Shown in pieces: positions 8,229-15,811 of a DNA stretch of 26,596 nucleotides. The DNA is from Bdellovibrionaceae bacterium UBA2351 (GTDB lineage: Bacteria > Bdellovibrionota > Bdellovibrionia > Bdellovibrionales > Bdellovibrionaceae). Each line of letters opens with the position of its first letter. The stretch's first letter is position 1. The notes beneath the pieces are model-generated. The model had not been told where the DNA came from and made no database searches. It was given only the letters and a program-made list of their open reading frames with translations. The stretch covers positions 1 through 26,596 of the forward strand of contig DDTZ01000048.1 of NCBI GenBank assembly GCA_002344565.1, written 5' to 3'. The position numbers were made by a program, and so were the translations under genes.

Positions 8229-9341
8229 TTATCGTTCGGCTGGGAAATTAAGTTTCCAGACTTGAGCAATTTGATCCGCATTCCAACCGCGGCTGATTAA
8301 ACGATCGGCCGCTGCTTTTACAGAACCTACACGAGCGTTCAATAAATCATCCCACAATTTTTTTGCTGCCGTCTGTGATAATTCACCGTCTTGATTGATA
8401 TCGATCAAGTCCCAGAAGAACGAAGTTACGCGCCATTCATTGGTGGGTTTGCCGCATACGTCGCTAGGAACATTTTCAAAGCGAATCGGGGCGCGGCGTG
8501 GAACCAAGTATTCAAATTTGGCGTCTTTGTCGCGGAGGTCGATATGAACCCACGCCGCAAAGAAAGACGCCCAACCTTCAGATAAAGCTAATGCGTTGGA
8601 GTAACATTCATCGATTTTATGAGAGCCTCCACCAAACTGTCCGACAACCGCTTGATCGTAAATCGCGTGGCCCATTTCATGCGCAACAACATCCCATTGG
8701 TGTCCCAGCGTCAAGTTGACTTGATCGTTGATATAGTAGTCACCATCCGACGGAAAAATAAAATTAATTGGACGTGACCAAAATTTAAAGTCGCTCACTT
8801 GAGCTAGCGTGTAGAGTGCTCGCTGAATCGTCTGGTGAATCGCGACCACTTGGCCTGCTGGTGAGTCTTCTTTGAAAACTACTACTGTTTTAGCTTTGCA
8901 GGGTACTTGAAGTTTTAAGGTGTAGTATTTATTGCGAGTTGAAATTCCAAAACGACCTTCTTTGAACTGCAAATTTAGATCAAGCGTCGGCTGATTGCAC
9001 GAGGCCGTTTCAATAGTGCCGTTAGCATCAGTGATAAGTTCTGCGCGGCGGGCACCTGAAGAGGTGTTTAAGGTTGTTGAAAAACGTAAGCCACTTGCCG
9101 CTGTGTATTGGTTTTTAACTATTCGGACCACTTGCACGGCCGCTCCGGGATGGGCTCCAACGCTTTGAATGGCATCGGGAGTAAGACTCTCGTTAACTAT
9201 TGGAATGCGCATTGGGCCGCGTGAAATAGCGCGGTCATCCGAGGAGCGAACGGGTGCTATTGGTGGAAAGGTCGACGGGTAATTTTGCGCCAAAGATGTA
9301 AACGACACGAATAGGGTCGAAAGAACTAATGATGTTTTCAT
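8229..9341 (-). CDS. Secreted zinc metallopeptidase (gluzincin-type HExxH)
   Basis: A 370-residue protein with an N-terminal signal peptide (cleavage near SLA|Q, residue 18). The zinc site is visible as HEMGH (221-225, preceded by WDVVA), with SEGWASFF (254-261) supplying the likely third ligand E255, an arrangement of gluzincin peptidases. Near the C-terminus DINQDGELS (314-322) looks like a calcium-binding EF-hand/dockerin-type loop. The N-terminal ~190 residues are beta-rich, and could be a prodomain or a binding domain (inference). It is the last gene of a minus-strand run, 22 nt after recQ, and is convergent with the exported protein gene at 6644-8227. The substrate is unknown; degradation of host or prey protein would fit a predatory lifestyle but is speculation. 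Confidence 0.85.
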   Translation of the reverse strand: MKTSLVLSTLFVSFTSLAQNYPSTFPPIAPVRSSDDRAISRGPMRIPIVNESLTPDAIQSVGAHPGAAVQVVRIVKNQYTAASGLRFSTTLNTSSGARRAELITDANGTIETASCNQPTLDLNLQFKEGRFGISTRNKYYTLKLQVPCKAKTVVVFKEDSPAGQVVAIHQTIQRALYTLAQVSDFKFWSRPINFIFPSDGDYYINDQVNLTLGHQWDVVAHEMGHAIYDQAVVGQFGGGSHKIDECYSNALALSEGWASFFAAWVHIDLRDKDAKFEYLVPRRAPIRFENVPSDVCGKPTNEWRVTSFFWDLIDINQDGELSQTAAKKLWDDLLNARVGSVKAAADRLISRGWNADQIAQVWKLNFPAER

Positions 9342-9363
9342 GACAGTAACTATGATTTGGGGT

Positions 9364-10914
9364 TTAAGACTCTGTCAATACTAACATCACATCTGCCCCG
9401 TAGCGTTCTAATTTTTCGCTGCCGATGCCGTGGATGTTTTGAAGATCGTCAAATTTAGCGGGGTTCTGTATAGCCAGATCACGCAGTGTTCGATCGCTAA
9501 AAATAATAAACGCGGGAACGTCTAGTTCTGTTGATTTTTGCTTGCGCCACGCTTTAAGCGCCTGGAAGCGCGTTTCTTGTTCCTCGTTTAATAATACCGC
9601 GTCGGCATTTGAACGTTTTTTAGCAGCAGGTTTTGATGGTTTAGTCAGTTTTTCGCTCATGCGGGATAAAACCGATTCTTTTGGCAATACAATTTTGCGA
9701 TTAGAATCAGGAGCGCAGTTATCGCAATGTCCACACATCTGAATTCGTTGAGCATCTTGATAGTACGTCAAAATTTCGCCGTGACGACATTCTGAACTTT
9801 CCGAATAGTTTACCAGCGCATCTAGATTTCGCCAGCGAGCGCTTTTAATTTCTGGTGGGGCGTCTGAGCTTTGTATGAAGTAAGACTGTAGCCCCTTGTC
9901 TTTTGCTGCGTACAACATCATACATGTTGAATCTTTGCCGTCGCGTCCAGCGCGTCCCATTTCTTGATAGAGAGCATCGATGGTCGCCGGCATGTGATAG
10001 TGAACTACCAGTCTAACATCGGCCTGATCGATACCCATTCCAAACGCATTTGTGGCTACTAAGATACGTAAATTGCCAGTCATATATTTTTCTTGAACGT
10101 CGGTGCGTTTGTTTGGGGTTAATCCGGCATGGTAAAAGCCAACACCAGAAAACACACTTGAAAGGTTTTGATGAACCTCTTCTGTTTTTTTTCGAGTGCC
10201 GCAGTATACGATCACGCGACCTTCGGGGTGTTGTTGAATACCTTGCACTAAAAGACGATCTTTGTGTTCTTCACCATCACACATTTCCACCTGAAAGTAG
10301 AGGTTAGGGCGATAGAAACCGTGTACGCGTTTTTCTGGATTTTTTAGATTAATTTGCCGGGCGATATCGTGCAATACAGTGGGTGTGGCGGATGCTGTCA
10401 GCGCCAGCGTGGGTACATCGGGGCGCAGTCGTTTTAAAATGTTGAGTTGACCGTATTCTTCACGAAAGTCATGGCCCCACTGGGATACGCAATGAGCTTC
10501 GTCAATTGCAAACAGTGCGATATTTTTAGAACGTATCCATTGCTGGAATCCTTCTTTCTGAACGCGCTCGGGAGACAAATATAGAATGTAAGGTCCCCCT
10601 TTTTGAATATCGGCGAATATTGTTCGCTTTTCATCTTCTGTTTGCCCGGAATAGATGGCGCCTGCGGGAATTCCATTACTTTGAAGAGATCGAACTTGAT
10701 CTTTCATTAAGGCTATTAACGGTGATACGACAATAACCAATTCTTTCTTAAAAACGGCCGGAAACTGGAAACACAGTGATTTTCCGCCGCCAGTCGGCAA
10801 CACGGCTAGTACGTCTTTCTTGTTTATAATGGACCAGATGATTTCTTTTTGGCCGGGACGAAACGCAGCCAAGCTAAAATTATTCTTAAGTACTGAGTCC
10901 AATTCCATTTGCAT
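9364..10914 (-). CDS. recQ: ATP-dependent DNA helicase RecQ, without winged-helix domain
   Basis: A 3'-5' superfamily 2 helicase of 516 residues acting in recombination and replication-fork repair. Motifs seen are FRPGQKEII (18-26), Walker A LPTGGGKS (39-46), DEAHCVSQWGHDFR (138-151, DEAH plus the RecQ aromatic-rich loop), TASATPT, motif IV-VI elements including GMGIDQADVR (292-301) and QEMGRAGRDG (317-326). Four cysteines, C376, C394, C397 and C400, form the zinc site. The zinc region leads through a Lys/Ser/Pro-rich linker of about 40 residues straight to an HRDC domain (about 442-516, with IHGIGSEKLERYG). The ~100-residue RQC winged helix of E. coli RecQ (609 residues) is missing. The start is MQMELD; M3 is an alternative. 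Confidence 0.95.
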   Translation of the reverse strand: MQMELDSVLKNNFSLAAFRPGQKEIIWSIINKKDVLAVLPTGGGKSLCFQFPAVFKKELVIVVSPLIALMKDQVRSLQSNGIPAGAIYSGQTEDEKRTIFADIQKGGPYILYLSPERVQKEGFQQWIRSKNIALFAIDEAHCVSQWGHDFREEYGQLNILKRLRPDVPTLALTASATPTVLHDIARQINLKNPEKRVHGFYRPNLYFQVEMCDGEEHKDRLLVQGIQQHPEGRVIVYCGTRKKTEEVHQNLSSVFSGVGFYHAGLTPNKRTDVQEKYMTGNLRILVATNAFGMGIDQADVRLVVHYHMPATIDALYQEMGRAGRDGKDSTCMMLYAAKDKGLQSYFIQSSDAPPEIKSARWRNLDALVNYSESSECRHGEILTYYQDAQRIQMCGHCDNCAPDSNRKIVLPKESVLSRMSEKLTKPSKPAAKKRSNADAVLLNEEQETRFQALKAWRKQKSTELDVPAFIIFSDRTLRDLAIQNPAKFDDLQNIHGIGSEKLERYGADVMLVLTES

Positions 10915-10979
10915 GGGAAAAACTATAGCAATAACTTTACCGAGCTGTATATCACTATTCTTGAGCGGCCAGATGCGGT

Positions 10980-11438
10980 TTATCTTTTTCTTTTCAAATC
11001 CTGAATTATTTGATCTAGCTTTGCTAAAAATTGAGAGCGGTCTTTTTTCTGCATGGGGGAAGGGCCACCGCGATTTTCACCCATGTGTCGCAAATTTTCC
11101 ATTAGTTCTCGTTGGGCAATGGCAGATCCAATATTGTCGTCATTAAATTCATTGCCTTTATGTCCTAAAACTCGAGCGTGTTTTTTTAGGCAACGATCCG
11201 CTAATAGGATATCAGCGGTGATCACTATAGATCGTGCATCAATATGGTCAACAATCCAGTCGTCGGCTGCGTCGAAGCTTCCTTTTACAACCTTCATTTC
11301 AAAGAGTGAGTTTAAGGGTATGTTGATAAATTGATTAGCGACCAAAATTACTTTAATCTGAGTGCGTTGGGCGACTTTATTGATTTCATCTTTCACTGGG
11401 CACGCATCAGCATCGACGAAGACAGTGATTGGATTCAT
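10980..11438 (-). CDS. YaiI/UPF0178 (DUF188) family protein
   Basis: A soluble protein of 152 residues, the normal length for UPF0178 (YaiI/YqxD). Diagnostic parts are VFVDADACPVKDEI at the start, ADDWIVDHI in the middle, ITADILLADRCL, and the C-terminal GGPSPMQKKDRSQFLAKLD. The conserved acidic residues in DADACP and the PIN-like overall layout suggest a nuclease-like fold, but the biochemical role of the family is not established to my knowledge. The start codon overlaps the stop of the upstream DTW gene by 4 nt (11435-11438). This points to translational coupling with two RNA/ribosome-linked genes, hflX and the tRNA modification gene. recQ follows after 65 nt. Confidence 0.92.
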   Translation of the reverse strand: MNPITVFVDADACPVKDEINKVAQRTQIKVILVANQFINIPLNSLFEMKVVKGSFDAADDWIVDHIDARSIVITADILLADRCLKKHARVLGHKGNEFNDDNIGSAIAQRELMENLRHMGENRGGPSPMQKKDRSQFLAKLDQIIQDLKRKR

Positions 11439-12040
11439 AATTGACCTCGTGCTTTGAGTGTTCGATTAAGTTTTTCTTGATAAAGAGAGTTCAGTTTCTG
11501 TCCAATTTCGTGACCTTCGATCACGCCAAAGGCCATAGCAATGGCTTGTAGTGTAGACATGCCTTCTTCAAAGTGTTCAACTCGTAAATGGTGTTCGCCG
11601 GTATTTGGCGTGCTGATTTTTACGCGTTCAACGTTGTTTAGTTCTGGGTGACGAGTGGAAACTTTGCTGGCCTGTCTCCAGTTGCCATCGGGTACGATAA
11701 GCTGAATAGGTAGAGGCTGTTCACTAATAAAACTCGAGGTAAGTTCGCGTGCGTCGTCTGAAGGGAAGAATAGAAGAGTACGATAATTAGGGGTCAGTAG
11801 ATCGGTTAGATCCAGGGGGCCTCGGCCTTTTTCGCCGCGAATGCGCATCTCGCTGTTCTTAAGACTCTTTATCGCTAACCGACCGGTGTTAGTTGTACGT
11901 TTGAGTTCGCGATGATGAATGACTAAAACAAGTTTAGTTTTTAAATCCAAAGATGGAATCAATGAGCACAAACAAAGATCTTTACGAAGACCGCATTCTA
12001 AACAGGGATCTTTTGTTTTACGTTTACGATCTAATATCAT
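11435..12040 (-). CDS. DTW-domain tRNA-uridine aminocarboxypropyltransferase
   Basis: A 201-residue protein of the DTW family, whose characterised bacterial members (TapT) add the 3-amino-3-carboxypropyl group of SAM to uridine in tRNA. A zinc-ribbon-like start has C13, C16, C23 and C25. FFPSDDAREL (91-100) and VPDGNWRQASK (117-126) correspond to the conserved blocks. The DTW signature itself reads D-G-N-W, with Asn at the Thr position, a variant I believe also occurs in other members. The C-terminal STLQAIA (162-168) matches the family's conserved S-T-x-E/Q-A. The gene overlaps hflX and the UPF0178 gene by 4 nt on each side. Whether the target here is U47, as in E. coli, cannot be told. Confidence 0.88.
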   Translation of the reverse strand: MILDRKRKTKDPCLECGLRKDLCLCSLIPSLDLKTKLVLVIHHRELKRTTNTGRLAIKSLKNSEMRIRGEKGRGPLDLTDLLTPNYRTLLFFPSDDARELTSSFISEQPLPIQLIVPDGNWRQASKVSTRHPELNNVERVKISTPNTGEHHLRVEHFEEGMSTLQAIAMAFGVIEGHEIGQKLNSLYQEKLNRTLKARGQL

Positions 12041-13485
12041 GGTTTGGTAGTCGCGATTTTCTTTTTTAGGTTTGCAATAGTTTCAGCATGACTGCGGACT
12101 TTTAAATTAACCCCTTTTTCGTCATAGCTTTCAGAAAGTACTTTCATTTTGCCGCGAATTTCCCCAATAATCCCTTTTGCTGTATAGGGAACAAAGATGT
12201 CGTCATCGTGCATATCGGTTTCAAAATAGCTCATGATTCTATCGCGTAAGTGGTTTAGATCATCCTTATCGCGCGTAGAAATCATAATGGCATCGGGATA
12301 TTCTGTCCTCAATTCTTGTGTCTTTTCTGGCGTTAGTCGATCGCGTTTGTTTAAGACCAGTAAACTCGGGGTTTCGTTGGCGCCGACTTCGGCGAGGACT
12401 TTTTTAGTGACTTCGAGTTGCGAACGAAAGGATGGGTCAGATGAGTCAACGACGAAAAGCAACAAGGACGCATTCAATGCTTCATCGAGTGTGGATTTGA
12501 ACGAAGCCACCAGATCATGTGGAAGTTTTTTGATAAACCCAACAGTGTCAGAAAGTAAAACTTTTGGACGTGTTTCAGGGTGAAGGGGGCGAATCGTTGT
12601 GTCTAAGGTGGCAAATAATTTATCGGCGACTAAAACTTCGCTTCCGGTCATAGCGCGCATCAAAGACGACTTGCCAGCGTTTGTGTAGCCAACTAAAGCG
12701 ACAGAAATTTCTTGTTGTCGACGGGATCTGCGGACTTCGTGTTCATTGCCAATTGAAGCTAATTCTATTTTAAGTTCTTTGATGCGATCACGGATTTTAC
12801 GTTTATCCAATTCAAGGGCGCTCTCCCCAGCACCTTTGCCGCCAACTCCACCACCACCGCGATCTTCGCCACCACCTGTTTCGCGAAGACGGGGAGCCAC
12901 GTATGTCAACCGAGCGATTTCAACCTGTAGTCGCGCGGCGCGTGTGCGTGCGTGTCGGCTAAAAATTTCGATAATCACGCCCGTTCGGTCCAGAACGGTG
13001 ACACCAGTTGCGCTTTCTAAGTTTCTAATTTGCGAAGGAGACAAATCCGTATCGACGATAACAATGTCGGCCGCACCGATTTTATCCGCCGGAATTGAAG
13101 AGTAGGGTAGATTGTCGTTTTCAAAATCTTCGTCCGTTTCAAGATCAAGGCGACGTTCTTGATCGACATTCGACAAACTAGTGTCGCTGGGATTTTGTTC
13201 TTTTTCTTGTTTCCATTTTTCTGCAGCCTTACTTAGTTTACGATCTACAACCGCCGCAATTTCGCCGCTGCCGTTAGTCCATTGTGCGAGCTCTTTTAAT
13301 TTGCCGTCTCCTAGAATCGAAGCCGAACGGTCAGAACTTCGTTTCTGAGTCACCTGCCCGATAACGGTGTAACCAAGAGTCGTTACTAAGCGAGTCAGTT
13401 CATCCAATGAGGCTTGGAGTTCAATGCTAGATATTTTGGGAAGCTGGATTCCAACTAAAACTGCGTTTTTTACCGTTGCTTGCAT
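12037..13485 (-). CDS. hflX: GTPase HflX
   Basis: A ribosome-binding GTPase that splits stalled 70S ribosomes under stress in E. coli. The length is 482 residues against ~426 in E. coli. An N-terminal HflX domain is followed by a charged, acidic low-complexity stretch (about 88-135) not found in the usual protein. Next come the helical region with the conserved Gly-rich loop (204-220) and the G domain: G1 GYTNAGKS (266-273), switch TLDTT (293-297), G3 DTVGF (313-317), G4 NKRD (379-382). A short C-terminal domain ends the protein. It is first in a minus-strand run with 4-nt overlap into the DTW gene. No clear ribosome site precedes the ATG. The acidic insertion is the only odd part. Confidence 0.95.
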   Translation of the reverse strand: MQATVKNAVLVGIQLPKISSIELQASLDELTRLVTTLGYTVIGQVTQKRSSDRSASILGDGKLKELAQWTNGSGEIAAVVDRKLSKAAEKWKQEKEQNPSDTSLSNVDQERRLDLETDEDFENDNLPYSSIPADKIGAADIVIVDTDLSPSQIRNLESATGVTVLDRTGVIIEIFSRHARTRAARLQVEIARLTYVAPRLRETGGGEDRGGGGVGGKGAGESALELDKRKIRDRIKELKIELASIGNEHEVRRSRRQQEISVALVGYTNAGKSSLMRAMTGSEVLVADKLFATLDTTIRPLHPETRPKVLLSDTVGFIKKLPHDLVASFKSTLDEALNASLLLFVVDSSDPSFRSQLEVTKKVLAEVGANETPSLLVLNKRDRLTPEKTQELRTEYPDAIMISTRDKDDLNHLRDRIMSYFETDMHDDDIFVPYTAKGIIGEIRGKMKVLSESYDEKGVNLKVRSHAETIANLKKKIATTKP

Positions 13486-13609
13486 GGTATAGTTTTACAG
13501 GTTAGGCTAGTTTTGGGCAAAGGAAAAGCTTCATAGAGCGTGTCTAAAATCTAGCCACCTGTCATCCCTTTTAAATTCTAGATAACGTCTCAAGAAGCCC
13601 AGCTCTGTT

Positions 13610-13625
13610 GTAACCCCTCGGTTAC
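13610..13625. repeat. Small inverted repeat upstream of the ABC1 kinase gene
   Basis: Perfect 6-bp arms GTAACC and GGTTAC around a CCTC loop lie in the 168-nt intergenic space between divergent hflX and the ABC1 kinase gene. A repeated GTCTCAA flanks it on both sides (13587 and 13627). It could be an operator or an mRNA leader hairpin for the kinase gene; chance is not excluded. Confidence 0.2.
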
Positions 13626-13653
13626 TGTCTCAAAACTTGCATTTATCAATTAT

Positions 13654-15672
13654 ATGACAAAACGAATTTTTATATCTGCGGTGGCTCTGGTTCTGGGTTT
13701 ATCTTGGTCGACGTATGCGATTGAGGTCGAACAGCAGGTCGTTGAGTTTATTAAAATGGCTCAGCAGTCTGAAGGTTTTCGGATGTACGGAGTCGATCAA
13801 CTGAATCTAAAGATCGCATTGGCTTCCGTTGCCGAAAAACAGACTGTAGATGTAGAACACATCAAGCAATTGCACAGCTCGATTCAAGGTAAAATTAATG
13901 TAGTTAGACAGGAATTCGGGTCCTTTCAGGAATTTGTCGATGCCGAAAAAGCGTCTTGGCCTGCATCGGGCGATTTGGCTACCGATATTCAGCGTATTCA
14001 GGAAAAAGGAATCACCGTTTTTGAACCCACTTTTAAGAATGAAATAGATACTAATATTTGGAATGAAAATAAGGCCCATCAAGCTGATTTTATGAATAAA
14101 GTTGGTTTAGCCGGCATGGGTACATTTTTACAGCTCTCGCAGCAAACGGCTGAGCAGCAAGCAGAGTTTAAGGCTCAGGTAACAAAACTCACAGGTGAAT
14201 TCAGTAATTTTGACAATCGTTTGCAAAATTCATTTAAAAGTATGTTTGCGGGCGAAGGGGACGGTTTTTTGAAAGTCGCGTTCCCTATCCTGATGTCGGA
14301 ATATATCGAAAATGTAAATCATAAAACAAAACTAAATATTTTGGCGGGTATGTTTGAAGGTTCTTTCCCTTTTAATCAAGAAAGTTTGGTGATGTCGCTA
14401 TTTACGAATGCGGGACCGCAGCTTCAAAAAATGGTTCAAACATTAGGTCGTAATAAAGCGCTCTCACCTAAATGGCAGGCTTTATTTCAAACATTCGAAT
14501 CCAATGTGCGTCCGGTGCCGTTTTGGCAGGTGGAAGCACTTTTGGCACGTGCTAAATTCCCATTTAAAATTATAGAATTCAGCTCAGAGCCCTTGGGAGT
14601 GGGAACAATTGCACAAGTGCATTTGGGAAAGATTGAGCTTCCTGATGGTTCAGTTGAAGAGCGTGTTTTTAGATTCATTAAGCCAGGCATGCAGCAAAAA
14701 TCTTTAGACGAAGCGGATGTTATTGAAAAGGCCTGCATGGCCATTGATGTTCACCCAGATGTTGTCGGAAAGAACTATCCAAAGCTAACGAGTTTAGCGG
14801 ACAACTCGTATAAAATGATTAAGCAAGATTTAGTTTTAAAAGAATCAGTTAAAAACCAAAAGTTAGGTCGTAAGGCCTACAAATCCTCTGACGTTGAGGT
14901 TCCAGAGGTGTGGTTGTCTCAAGATTCCGAACAGTTGTTTATGTATCAAACACGTGCTCAAGGTAGAAAGATTTCTAAATATTCGCCGCTGATACAAAGG
15001 ACGGTTATCACTCGCGTAGTTGAAGTATGGCTAGAAGAAGCTATGTTTGGAACTGGATATTTTCACGCGGATTTGCATCAAGGTAATTCAATGGTTCTAC
15101 TACGTGAAGGATTAAAAGGGAATGATCGATATCTAAAGTCTTTTTTGGATTTTGGAATGTTTGGACGTCTAACCAAGGAAGATCGTGTGAATCTGATGGG
15201 GCTTGGTATTGCCGTAAGAATGAATAACGCAAAAATGCTAAGTAAGATCGCTTGGAGACTATCTAATAAAGAAGAAAATAAAATCAATAGGTCGGAACTA
15301 GAACAAAAGTTGGACTCGCGGTTTGTTTCATTGGGCGGAGCCAATATGAGTGTTGAAGAAATGATTAAGTTTTTTCAAGAAGTTGGTTTGGAATTGAATG
15401 ATAATGTACTTAATTATTTGCGTGGCTCGATTACTTTGGGTGATCAGTTGTCAGAGGCCGATCCTAAAAACTCGTTGCTGGCGATGTCGGTTCGTGTGGG
15501 CCTTAAACATCCAATTCAGTTACTAAAAGTTTTAAAACTTGAAGAGATTAATATGAAAGATCTCGCTAAGGTAGCGTGGAAACAGTTTATTTCTCCAAAA
15601 TTGTCGAAAACTCTGGTAGGTTCTGCTAAGGCGAGCATGTGTTTAAGTTTCTATTCTAAAAAAGCAAATTAG
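13654..15672 (+). CDS. ABC1/UbiB-type atypical kinase with signal peptide
   Basis: A 672-residue protein. Residues 1-22 (basic start, hydrophobic core, ...STYA|I) form a convincing Sec signal peptide. About 230 residues of unknown, mostly helical sequence follow. The ABC1 kinase-like domain runs from about 250 to 560. QKMVQ at 258-262 stands where UbiB/ADCK proteins have KxGQ. VRPVPFWQVEAL (285-296), PLGVGTIAQVH (313-323), candidate beta-3 Lys K343 (FRFIKPG), catalytic-loop HADLHQGN (471-478) and LDFGMFG (498-504) are intact. The Ala-rich loop is replaced by Gly/Val. Known relatives act in the cytoplasm or mitochondria in ubiquinone/lipid metabolism, so export to an ATP-poor compartment is unexpected; the hydrophobic start could instead be a membrane anchor. 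No clear ribosome site precedes the ATG. It is divergent from hflX. Confidence 0.85.
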   Translation: MTKRIFISAVALVLGLSWSTYAIEVEQQVVEFIKMAQQSEGFRMYGVDQLNLKIALASVAEKQTVDVEHIKQLHSSIQGKINVVRQEFGSFQEFVDAEKASWPASGDLATDIQRIQEKGITVFEPTFKNEIDTNIWNENKAHQADFMNKVGLAGMGTFLQLSQQTAEQQAEFKAQVTKLTGEFSNFDNRLQNSFKSMFAGEGDGFLKVAFPILMSEYIENVNHKTKLNILAGMFEGSFPFNQESLVMSLFTNAGPQLQKMVQTLGRNKALSPKWQALFQTFESNVRPVPFWQVEALLARAKFPFKIIEFSSEPLGVGTIAQVHLGKIELPDGSVEERVFRFIKPGMQQKSLDEADVIEKACMAIDVHPDVVGKNYPKLTSLADNSYKMIKQDLVLKESVKNQKLGRKAYKSSDVEVPEVWLSQDSEQLFMYQTRAQGRKISKYSPLIQRTVITRVVEVWLEEAMFGTGYFHADLHQGNSMVLLREGLKGNDRYLKSFLDFGMFGRLTKEDRVNLMGLGIAVRMNNAKMLSKIAWRLSNKEENKINRSELEQKLDSRFVSLGGANMSVEEMIKFFQEVGLELNDNVLNYLRGSITLGDQLSEADPKNSLLAMSVRVGLKHPIQLLKVLKLEEINMKDLAKVAWKQFISPKLSKTLVGSAKASMCLSFYSKKAN

Positions 15673-15811
15673 AGTCTGCAGGGAATTACCGTAAGGTCCA
15701 GCGTCATTCTCATATTGATAATGGCTTTTGAGTCATACTGAGGCGAAAAAATCTCTTTAGTCTTGAAGGCTTTTCCCGAACAATTAGCTACCCAATTTTA
15801 AGGAGAGGCTA

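Noticed and set aside
12826..12876. Glycine-rich stretch in HflX considered as an inserted repeat
   Set aside because: HflX proteins normally have a Gly-rich loop at this position; it is a family feature, unlike the acidic stretch nearer the N-terminus.
12746..13105. Proline-rich plus-strand frame opposite hflX
   Set aside because: The proline run is the complement of the normal glycine-rich loop of HflX, so it has no independent support.
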